Below, one piece after another: positions 8,410-15,064 of a DNA stretch of 15,064 nucleotides. The position numbers were made by a program, and so were the translations under genes. Position 1 is the stretch's first letter; each line of letters opens with the position of its first letter. This DNA comes from Promethearchaeota archaeon (GTDB lineage Archaea > Asgardarchaeota > Lokiarchaeia > Sigynarchaeales > SOKP01): the NCBI GenBank assembly GCA_030605085.1, contig JAUWBH010000155.1:1-15064 (forward strand), written 5' to 3'. A model generated the notes under the pieces. It was given only the letters and a program-made list of their open reading frames with translations. It did not search any database and was not told where the DNA came from.

Positions 8410-8440
8410 AAAAAATAATATTTTAAAAAAAAGTGATTAT

Positions 8441-11400
8441 ATGAAGAAAAGAACACATTATAAAGTTCGCTTCATAGTATTAACGATTCTGTTTATGTTT
8501 CTAGCGACAAGCGTTATGGTGAGTTTTCTACCAAATTCTTCAAATTCTGTTATTAGTCCAGAAGACAAAAGTAAAAAATATGAAGATAATAAAAAAGATG
8601 ATGTCGATAACAATATTGAACCTATCGAAAGGCCTGATTTAAGTGCAGTTGGTACAGATACTTGGTGGGACGATGCATGGCGATATAGACGATTAATTAA
8701 TGTTACAAATCCTTATGTTAATACGGGATTCACGAATTATACAACATCCTTAGAATTCAATTATACTAAGTTATTTATCGAGGGTAAAATGAACGGGGAC
8801 TGTTCAGACATCAGAGTAGTACAAAATGATGTTTTAAGGAAGTACTATTATGAACTAGACTACCCTGAGCAAGATCTTGTAACTGTGTGGTTTGATGTAG
8901 ATCTTGATATAGGTCTTAATGATTACGAGCACACATATTTATATTTTAATGGTAGCGGAATAGAATCAAAAGATCCTGATTATTACATGGAATCCGCATC
9001 AAACTATACATCAGATAGTTTAGGATGGATTAGAAATGGAAATTTTGAATTAGATGTCGTAGTTGGTCAAAAAACGCCCAGTATTTGGGGATGGGAATAT
9101 TCAGATGATTCTCCGTATAGTTCAACAGAAGATCCATCAGGTTCTGTAAATTATCAGTATAATGTAACTTCTATGGATATATATCAATCAAGAGTGTCCG
9201 AGGGGAATTGGTCATATAAATGGGGGGATGTCGATCATTATCTCGAAGATGATGATACTCCAACAGCAGCGTATAATTACGAAGGAACGGTTTACAGCTA
9301 TCCTTTTATTGTTCCAACATTATCTGGAACGGAGTCTACACTTAAAATAAATGTTTATCGAAATATTAGGTTTTATAATACCCTTTCAAACCAGTTGATG
9401 GCATACTTTTTAAGAATCTCCGAAAATTACGATCCAGTTATTAATAATCATAATGAAATAGAAGTATATGAAAACTGGAAAAGTATAGAAAAAAGCGGTG
9501 TGTATACATGGGCGCTGAATCAATTGGATGAATTCACAGAAAGGAATACAAGAGGTAGCCCTTGGCAAACAGCAGATGGTCAGTTAACGGGAGAGATTGA
9601 GATTGATGTGACTGCATATCAGGGTAGATTAGTATTTTTGGAATTTGGAACTTACGGTAAAGAGCATGCAAGTAAGACTGCTTTTGCGCAAATAGACGAT
9701 ATTAGGTTTAATTACGATTTACCTACATCATTGAACATAGAAACACAAGAAAAATCAGCAGAAGTTACATTTATAACGAAAGATGATGATGGAAGGATCG
9801 TGCCTAACGCCGAAATATCGGTTATTGACGAATTCGGAAGTATTGTTGATACACAATATAGTTCAGAAGAGGATGGATCTTATACCTTTACAAGCGTAGC
9901 TTATGGTACATATAATGTTACGGTAAATTACACATTAATATATTCTGCAAATGAAGCTGTTGTATACAATAGTAGCGAAATCCCAAAAGACTTTTTAGTT
10001 GATAATTTGGAAAGAATATACGAGCTAATATTGAATATTTCGACTATAGACTTTGAAATAGTTGATTTAGGAGGGTATCCTTTAAATAATTACGGATATA
10101 TTAATATTAGCGATGCTGAAGGAACCCCTACATTAGATATTTTGCCTCTTGATGATGATGGAAAAGCAACTTTTAGATGGTTCAGTAAACCTATGTATTA
10201 CTTCCAAATCTATTATAACAACACTGATTATTATCCAAACCCCACTCCGTTAAATGCGAGTTATATATATAGAGATAATTATAATAAACTACCAAATGGT
10301 AATAAGTACCAAACTCATACATTTAATGTAAATGAAACCAACACTGCACCAGCAGGATCTCAAACTTACTCAGTTAATCAAATCATTTACACGAATGGAT
10401 CAACGGAGATGTTTGGAAATAAAAAGATAATCAATTTTACTCTAACATTAACGGAAATGGAAGATAAACTTACAAATGTATCTATTTATTACGTTGACAA
10501 AGATAATAAAACTGGTACTCTTGCCCATCGTATTTACTTCGAAGAAGGATACGCCGTTTCAGAGGATCAGGATATTATGATAATCGATATTATGACGGTA
10601 GATAATGACAAATTAAGCACGGAAAAGCGCGAAGCCTATGGCTTATTGATTGTAGTTAATGGGGAAAATAGCTCAGGTCCATGTAACGGTATAATTGATG
10701 TTAAGATTTTTGAAACTTGGAACATTTATAATAAAACAATATTATCCAAATTGAATATTAGAGTTCTTGGTAATGGTAATACTATATCAGATGCTATTGT
10801 TAGAATAAAGTCTAATTCTATAATTACAGAATTAGGACAAATTGTAACGGTCAATCTAACATCATCCAAACCTCAAGATGGACACGCGTTTACACCTAAC
10901 AATTTACCGTTTTGGTACCTAAGTGGATACGCGTATAATTTTTCAATAGCATGGGAAGAATATAATACATTCAATATTTCTGGACCCGATCCTGATCAGT
11001 GGCCATTTCAACCTGAAAAAGGCATTTATGTAGATTGGTATAATTATACAGTTTTAAAATATAATTTTACGCTCGAATTTGATTTAGGTCTTGGTGTTTT
11101 AGAACCTGAATATTTCTTCACTAAATTTGATAATATTGTATACGATGAGGCTGTGATTTGGGGCCAAAATGTTAACATTGGACTGATTTTTAATTCTACT
11201 CGAGATAATTGGGGTATCTACGATAATATAACTGACTTATATGGAGGAAGTGACTATATCTCTGTAACTATAAAAGAGATTGGGGGAGATGCATTATTTA
11301 CATTATATATGGGAGATGATGCAAATGCAGACGATGTCTTTACGCTTGAATTTAATTCAAGTATTTTATCAGCCGGATTTTACGGTGAGTTTTATTCAAT

Positions 11401-12814
11401 TATTATAAATGGATACAAAAATACTTATGATCCACCTCCCGAAATTACCACAGGACCGATTTATATAGCGGGTAAGCCCACAGAGTTATCTTTACACGAT
11501 TATTATTCTCCTACACTCCAAGAAATAACAACTAAAAAAATTTCCCAATATTTTGGAGAGCCTATAAGTATAACTGTAAAATATTATAACGATACAAACA
11601 ACCCATTAATGGGTGCTTTAATCGGATACAATTGGATAAATATAGGCTATGATTGGACAGGCTTTAGTGCAGACCCAATAAACGATGGATATTACACTTT
11701 AACACTTGATACATCAATTGCAGAAACTGTTGGAACAAAATCAATTGAAATTACTGCTAAATATGAAAATTATACTACGGAAGTGATAACTATTTATCTC
11801 AGAATTCTTGAAAGGGAAACAACCATTAATGGTGAGACCGGGTTAGTATATGAGAGTGAGAGAGTATGGGTTGGAGATGATGAGGACTTTGACTATACAT
11901 ACAGAGATGTAACTTACGGTGCTAATATAAAAATTGGTGATTTAGATGTTTATACTTATACATGGCAAGAATTAGACGAAGATGGAGAACCTATCGAAGA
12001 AGAAAGTGGTACAGGGAATTTAATAAAAAATGATTATACTTATACTCTGGATTTTAACACTGGAGATTTAGATGTTGGTTTCTATTATCTTTATATAACT
12101 TTACAAAAAGAAAATTACGAAGTAAGATCCGCCCTTGTTTATTTAGAAATAGAGCTTAGAATAATAGATGTTTCGTTAGACGCAACTAATTTGGTGGACG
12201 ACCAAGCAACGGTTGTTAAAGGAGAAGATATAGAAATTGAAATTGAACTAAAGGATACAACAAGAGACGATGAACCACTAACTGACGCCACAGTAATTTT
12301 AACTATTGGAGGTAAAGAATACGAATTTGAGGAAAAAGAAGATGGTGTTTACACATACACATTTACCACTGATGAAATTGACGCCTTTTTTACATCGCAA
12401 ACTCTTACAGGTGAAATCACTATAGAAAAAGATGATTTTGAAGACGAAGTGGAGGACATTACGCTCGTCATCACCATGGAAGAGATCTTTCCTGGTGTGC
12501 CTACATTTTATTTCATATTGATAACAACTGCGATTGTCGGTACAGTTGGTAGTCTTGTGAGTTATAGAGTAATACAACAAGCTCGAATTCCTCACTTTGT
12601 CAAAAAAGTTAGGAAAGTGAAAGGCGCAATAAAAACAAGAAAAAAGATTCCCGACATTTCAATTACATCCAAGGAAAAAATGATTAAAAAACTATTTGGC
12701 GATGAGTGGAGTGAATATGGGCTCTCCCTTGACGATGCGTTAGGAATTGTTAAAAAGGGGAAAATTAAACCCGATATAAAAGGTCCACTTAAAAGGAATG
12801 GAGGTGAATTATAA
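8441..12814 (+). CDS. Cassette 3 gene A: giant sequon-rich surface protein (DUF2341-like, CBM-like, Ig-like repeats, C-terminal TM and tail)
   Basis: The 1457-residue protein is a full-length paralogue of the one at 2494. Residues 10-31 form the signal/anchor ('FIVLTILFMFLATSVMV'), sharing 'FLATSV' with copy 2, then an acidic linker. A DUF2341-like module spans about 73-185 ('WWDDAWRYRRLINVT', 'CSDIRVVQNDVLRKYYYE'). A jelly-roll-like module spans about 197-420 ('RNGNFELD' to 'AFAQIDDIRF'). Carboxypeptidase-regulatory-like beta domains start near 443 ('DDDGRIVPNAEISV'). C-terminal Ig-like repeats lie at about 1016-1124, 1125-1238 ('TTINGE') and 1239-1343. A TM helix is at about 1353-1378, then a tail of about 79 residues ('ARIPHFVKKVRKVKGAIK', 'FGDEWSEYGLSL'). 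About 30 N-X-S/T sequons are present and Cys is scarce. The middle third differs strongly from copy 2, while the ends are conserved. A weak GTGAT lies 3 nt before the ATG. Ligand and function are unknown. Confidence 0.95.
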   Translation: MKKRTHYKVRFIVLTILFMFLATSVMVSFLPNSSNSVISPEDKSKKYEDNKKDDVDNNIEPIERPDLSAVGTDTWWDDAWRYRRLINVTNPYVNTGFTNYTTSLEFNYTKLFIEGKMNGDCSDIRVVQNDVLRKYYYELDYPEQDLVTVWFDVDLDIGLNDYEHTYLYFNGSGIESKDPDYYMESASNYTSDSLGWIRNGNFELDVVVGQKTPSIWGWEYSDDSPYSSTEDPSGSVNYQYNVTSMDIYQSRVSEGNWSYKWGDVDHYLEDDDTPTAAYNYEGTVYSYPFIVPTLSGTESTLKINVYRNIRFYNTLSNQLMAYFLRISENYDPVINNHNEIEVYENWKSIEKSGVYTWALNQLDEFTERNTRGSPWQTADGQLTGEIEIDVTAYQGRLVFLEFGTYGKEHASKTAFAQIDDIRFNYDLPTSLNIETQEKSAEVTFITKDDDGRIVPNAEISVIDEFGSIVDTQYSSEEDGSYTFTSVAYGTYNVTVNYTLIYSANEAVVYNSSEIPKDFLVDNLERIYELILNISTIDFEIVDLGGYPLNNYGYINISDAEGTPTLDILPLDDDGKATFRWFSKPMYYFQIYYNNTDYYPNPTPLNASYIYRDNYNKLPNGNKYQTHTFNVNETNTAPAGSQTYSVNQIIYTNGSTEMFGNKKIINFTLTLTEMEDKLTNVSIYYVDKDNKTGTLAHRIYFEEGYAVSEDQDIMIIDIMTVDNDKLSTEKREAYGLLIVVNGENSSGPCNGIIDVKIFETWNIYNKTILSKLNIRVLGNGNTISDAIVRIKSNSIITELGQIVTVNLTSSKPQDGHAFTPNNLPFWYLSGYAYNFSIAWEEYNTFNISGPDPDQWPFQPEKGIYVDWYNYTVLKYNFTLEFDLGLGVLEPEYFFTKFDNIVYDEAVIWGQNVNIGLIFNSTRDNWGIYDNITDLYGGSDYISVTIKEIGGDALFTLYMGDDANADDVFTLEFNSSILSAGFYGEFYSIIINGYKNTYDPPPEITTGPIYIAGKPTELSLHDYYSPTLQEITTKKISQYFGEPISITVKYYNDTNNPLMGALIGYNWINIGYDWTGFSADPINDGYYTLTLDTSIAETVGTKSIEITAKYENYTTEVITIYLRILERETTINGETGLVYESERVWVGDDEDFDYTYRDVTYGANIKIGDLDVYTYTWQELDEDGEPIEEESGTGNLIKNDYTYTLDFNTGDLDVGFYYLYITLQKENYEVRSALVYLEIELRIIDVSLDATNLVDDQATVVKGEDIEIEIELKDTTRDDEPLTDATVILTIGGKEYEFEEKEDGVYTYTFTTDEIDAFFTSQTLTGEITIEKDDFEDEVEDITLVITMEEIFPGVPTFYFILITTAIVGTVGSLVSYRVIQQARIPHFVKKVRKVKGAIKTRKKIPDISITSKEKMIKKLFGDEWSEYGLSLDDALGIVKKGKIKPDIKGPLKRNGGEL
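12800..12807 (+). promoter_or_regulatory. Ribosome binding site that points to an ATT start for cassette 3 gene B
   Basis: GGAGGTGA is a full match to the archaeal Shine-Dalgarno and lies 6 nt before ATT at 12814, but 27 nt before the first in-frame ATG at 12835. The normal spacing therefore selects ATT. Confidence 0.75.
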
Positions 12815-13935
12815 TTCCAATCGGATTTGTCATAATGAAATGGGACGAAAGAGTAGGTACTGAAATAGTTGCAAAACATCCAGAAGAAATTAACATAGCC
12901 GATAAGACATTAATGCAGATATACAGCACTCACGAATATAGCGGAGACACAGGGTCAATTAGTTTAATGGTTGGGTCTTTGAACATCGCGTCTTATTACA
13001 CAGGACCCGAACAAGGAATGTACATTATTTTACTATTAAGTCTTGACGACGATCCAGATGCTTACGAAGGAGGCTTGTCTTACATTGCGAGGATTATCAT
13101 TCAAAACTTGGATGACGATGCTTACATACCTATGATTCCTTCACTTTTCCAATGTTTATCTGCCTATCCAACTCTTAACGAAGAGCAGCGTTTAGCCATT
13201 ACATACCAAGACGAGATTAAAAGGATGATTATTAATCGGCTTAGAGAGGAAGGAGTATTAACAAAATCGGAATTGATGGTGTGGCTCAAAGACAAATATA
13301 GACATGGATTTGTAGAATTAGACCCGATTTTAATCGAGCTAATCAGGAGAGATATTATCAAAGAAACTTCGGTAAAAGGAATGCCATCTGAATTGATTTT
13401 TCTCATTAACGATATATTAATGATGAGAAGATTGCCAGCTACTTTATTGAAGGATCCTTCAGATCGGGGGCTCCCTTCGGAGCTGGTAGGTGATTACATA
13501 ACGGCAGTTAAGAAGTTTTTCCAAGGTTATCGTCAATCTGAAGAAGACAATCTAAAGCTTATAGATGTAATCATTAACCCTCAAGTTTACGAAACGTTAA
13601 GACTGCTAAGAACTTCAATCGTATCCAGAAACGAATTAGAGAAACTAAAAAAGAAAGGCGTTGAAGATGTTGACGATGTACTACGAACATTATATGGTAA
13701 CCAAATGATACAAGTCTTTCAAGATGCTGAGGGAACGGAACATTACGCTTTACTTTCAGATTTTTATGTAAATCCCATTTTTCCTAAATACATGTTAGAA
13801 ACAGTAAAACAAGAGTATAATGTTAAATCTAAGGCGGATAAAGTATTACTCGAATATTTAAATGTGCTTGAAGACGCATATTTTGATTTAAAATACTCAA
13901 AAAAGAAAAAGGCAAAAGCGGAAGAAGAAGAATAA
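12814..13935 (+). CDS. Cassette 3 gene B: cytosolic longin-like / tandem winged-helix-like protein, probable ATT start
   Basis: Started at 12814 this gives 373 residues, in line with 371 and 372 in its paralogues. Reading from ATT yields '(M)PIGFVIMKWDERVGTEI', matching 'MPVGLIVMRWDERAGTEI' residue for residue. Starting at the ATG at 12835 would delete seven conserved residues of the first beta strand and leave the Shine-Dalgarno too far away. The A of ATT is the last base of gene A's TAA, a 1-nt overlap. Domains follow the family: longin-like (about 3-118; 'SLMVGSLNIASYYTGP', 'DDDPDAYEGGLS'), winged-helix-like (about 136-210; 'RLREEGVLTKSELMVWLKD') and second winged-helix-like (about 260-327; 'SIVSRNELEKLKKKGVEDVDD'), then a charged Glu/Lys C-terminus. 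A sequencing or assembly error turning ATG into ATT is the main alternative. The adaptor role is inferred from pairing. Confidence 0.85.
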   Translation: MPIGFVIMKWDERVGTEIVAKHPEEINIADKTLMQIYSTHEYSGDTGSISLMVGSLNIASYYTGPEQGMYIILLLSLDDDPDAYEGGLSYIARIIIQNLDDDAYIPMIPSLFQCLSAYPTLNEEQRLAITYQDEIKRMIINRLREEGVLTKSELMVWLKDKYRHGFVELDPILIELIRRDIIKETSVKGMPSELIFLINDILMMRRLPATLLKDPSDRGLPSELVGDYITAVKKFFQGYRQSEEDNLKLIDVIINPQVYETLRLLRTSIVSRNELEKLKKKGVEDVDDVLRTLYGNQMIQVFQDAEGTEHYALLSDFYVNPIFPKYMLETVKQEYNVKSKADKVLLEYLNVLEDAYFDLKYSKKKKAKAEEEE

Positions 13936-13956
13936 TTTATATAACTAAATCCACTA

Positions 13957-13973
13957 TTTTTTTATTTTTTTTT
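13957..13973 (+). terminator. Probable oligo-T terminator after cassette 3
   Basis: Seven T (13957-13963) and nine T (13965-13973), separated by one A, lie 21 nt past the gene B stop. No convincing stem precedes them. This fits archaeal U-tract termination and separates the cassette from the RuBisCO-like gene. Confidence 0.55.
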
Positions 13974-14000
13974 AATTATCTTGTAATAGAACAATTTCTA

Positions 14001-14021
14001 AAGAATCATTCATAGATTCTT
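14001..14021 (+). repeat. 7-bp inverted repeat upstream of the RuBisCO-like gene (possible operator)
   Basis: AAGAATC (14001-14007) and GATTCTT (14015-14021) form perfect 7-bp arms around a 7-nt spacer. The dyad is about 40 bp upstream of the promoter-like box. Its position after the terminator T-runs argues against a terminator stem, and a dimeric regulator site is plausible. Confidence 0.5.
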
Positions 14022-14045
14022 GATAGTATTTATTATATTATAAGG

Positions 14046-14065
14046 AAAAAATTTTTGAATTTAAC
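14046..14065 (+). promoter_or_regulatory. Candidate promoter of the RuBisCO-like gene
   Basis: An A/T-only stretch runs into GAATTTAAC, with TTTAAC at 14060-14065, 34 nt before the ATG at 14100. The same hexamer sits 33 and 31 nt before the starts at 2494 and 8441. The assignment is weak because of base composition, but the spacing is shared. Confidence 0.35.
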
Positions 14066-14099
14066 AGAATTATTTTTATTAAAAAAAAATAATAATTTG

Positions 14100-15064
14100 A
14101 TGAATAAAATGGAAGAAAATCTCGAAGAATCCTGTAAGCAATATTTGGAAGTTCCCGAAGCGTTAGGTTTAGATGGTATTGATTTAGAAAAGTATATTAT
14201 CGCAAGTTATATTATAAAGCGACCTAAGGGAATGAATTTAAACTATTTGGCGCGATTCGCAGCTATTGAACAATCAACAGGTACTTGGGTTCGCGTACCC
14301 GCCGAAACTGCAGAAGTTAGAAGAGAACATGTCGCAAAAGTGCTTGGAGTTTACGAGCTTCCTTATCACGAATATTACATCCCAAAAGATGTAAAAGAGA
14401 GAACATACTTCGTTCAAATCGGCTTTCCAATAGTTAATTTCCGTCCGCAGATACCCATGTTGCTAACGTCCGTGATAGGAAATATTTCTATTACTCATGG
14501 GTTAAAATTGGTGGATGTAGCATTTCCAAAAGCGTGGTTACAAGGATTTAAAGGGCCAAAATTTGGAATTGATGGGCTCCGTAGTCTTTTAAAAATTCCC
14601 GAAAGACCTTTGCTGAATAATATGATAAAACCTTGCACGGGACATACGGCAAAAGTCGGAGCTGAGTTGTTATATCAGGCAGCGGTCGGAGGATGTGATG
14701 TCGTAAAGGACGATGAGCTAATCTCCAATCCAGTATTCAATACATTAGAAGATAGAGTTGTAGCATATATGGAAGCAGCGGACAGAGCAGATGCCGAAAA
14801 GGGGGAAAAAACATTATATACCATCAACATAACGAACAAATTTCCAGAAATGTTTGAATATGCCGATAGAGTAATAGAACTTGGTGCTAATGCGTTAATG
14901 GTTAATTTTTTAACTGCGGATTTCGAAGCAATGAGGCAATTAGCCGAAGATCCCTCAATTAAAGTCCCTATTCTTGGACATATGGATTTCGCTGGTGCCT
15001 ATATTGGAGGGATATGGACTGGATTAACAAGCTTGCTGGTGTTTGCAAAGTTTCCAAGAATCTG
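14100..15064 (+). CDS. RuBisCO-like protein, form IV (RuBisCO large-subunit family), 3' truncated by window edge
   Basis: The frame is open from ATG 14100 to the window end, giving 321 codons of an expected 410-470. The family is clear: 'IEQSTGTW' (spinach E60/T65/W66 region), 'TSVIGN' (N123), 'RPLLNNMIKPCTG', 'GGCDVVKDDE' (K201 carbamylation site with D203/E204 metal ligands) and 'PILGHMDFAG'. Against form I the T173 position is Met, K177 is Cys, R295 is Met and H298 is Ala, while K175, K201, D203, E204 and H294 are kept. Losing K177 and R295 argues against CO2 fixation. Retained metal ligands suggest an enolase- or isomerase-type reaction on a related sugar- or thio-phosphate, as known for MtnW and other form IV proteins; the substrate is not deducible here. 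The ATG at 14109 is a possible alternative start; neither has a clear Shine-Dalgarno. The gene follows its own promoter and seems independent of the cassettes. Confidence 0.93.
   Translation, partial: MNKMEENLEESCKQYLEVPEALGLDGIDLEKYIIASYIIKRPKGMNLNYLARFAAIEQSTGTWVRVPAETAEVRREHVAKVLGVYELPYHEYYIPKDVKERTYFVQIGFPIVNFRPQIPMLLTSVIGNISITHGLKLVDVAFPKAWLQGFKGPKFGIDGLRSLLKIPERPLLNNMIKPCTGHTAKVGAELLYQAAVGGCDVVKDDELISNPVFNTLEDRVVAYMEAADRADAEKGEKTLYTINITNKFPEMFEYADRVIELGANALMVNFLTADFEAMRQLAEDPSIKVPILGHMDFAGAYIGGIWTGLTSLLVFAKFPRI

Larger units (their letters stand above)
8010..8440 (+). other. 431-bp non-coding gap between cassettes 2 and 3
   Basis: I see no credible ORF or structured RNA on either strand. 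It holds terminator-like T-runs near the left end, a 10-bp direct repeat at 8249-8272, a 12-bp palindrome ATATCTAGATAT at 8351-8362 whose left half matches the element upstream of cassette 2, and a promoter-like box at 8392-8409. It is more AT-rich than the flanking genes. Confidence 0.6.

Noticed and set aside
12835..13935. ATG at 12835 as the start of the third gene B
   Set aside because: It removes seven conserved N-terminal residues and sits 27 nt from the Shine-Dalgarno, whereas ATT at 12814 has ideal spacing.
14100..15064. True carboxylating (form III) RuBisCO
   Set aside because: K177 and R295 equivalents are Cys and Met, and H298 is Ala, which is inconsistent with carboxylase activity.

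Overview
The window is AT-rich, compactly coded and entirely on the + strand. It looks archaeal, most likely from an Asgard (Lokiarchaeia-like) genome. Supporting signs are ribosome binding sites matching the archaeal anti-SD sequence, oligo-T stretches at operon ends, TATA-like boxes close to start codons, giant sequon-rich surface proteins with a C-terminal membrane anchor and a basic 'ARIPxFVKK' tail, and a RuBisCO-like gene. The taxonomic call is inference from protein style; no marker gene is present.

Positions 2-13935 hold three tandem copies of one two-gene cassette. Gene A encodes a very large secreted, membrane-anchored protein of about 1460 residues: N-terminal signal/anchor, DUF2341-like module, jelly-roll carbohydrate-binding-like module, a long series of Ig/CarboxypepD_reg-like beta domains, one C-terminal TM helix and a conserved cytoplasmic tail of about 75-80 residues. 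Gene B encodes a cytosolic protein of about 372 residues with a longin/roadblock-like N-terminal domain and two winged-helix-like domains. Copy 1 (A partial at the left edge, 2-1081; B 1082-2197), copy 2 (A 2494-6888; B 6891-8009) and copy 3 (A 8441-12814; B 12814-13935) have A and B abutting: 0 nt, +2 nt and a 1-nt overlap. The cassettes themselves are separated by AT-rich gaps of 296 and 431 bp that carry terminator-like T-runs and promoter-like elements. Each pair therefore looks like an independent operon.

The B proteins and the A membrane-proximal Ig domain, TM and tail are well conserved, while the outer parts of A are much more divergent. Synonymous positions differ widely, so the duplications are old. 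The arrangement suggests a family of surface receptors or adhesins, each translated together with its own cytoplasmic adaptor. I do not recognise a described system with this layout. The third B gene appears to start at an ATT codon.

Positions 14100-15064 hold the 5' part of a RuBisCO large-subunit-family gene that runs off the right edge. It keeps the carbamylated-lysine/metal-ligand motif (KDDE) but lacks several catalytic residues of true RuBisCO, so it is a form IV RuBisCO-like protein. It has its own promoter region with a 7-bp inverted repeat and shows no evident link to the cassettes.
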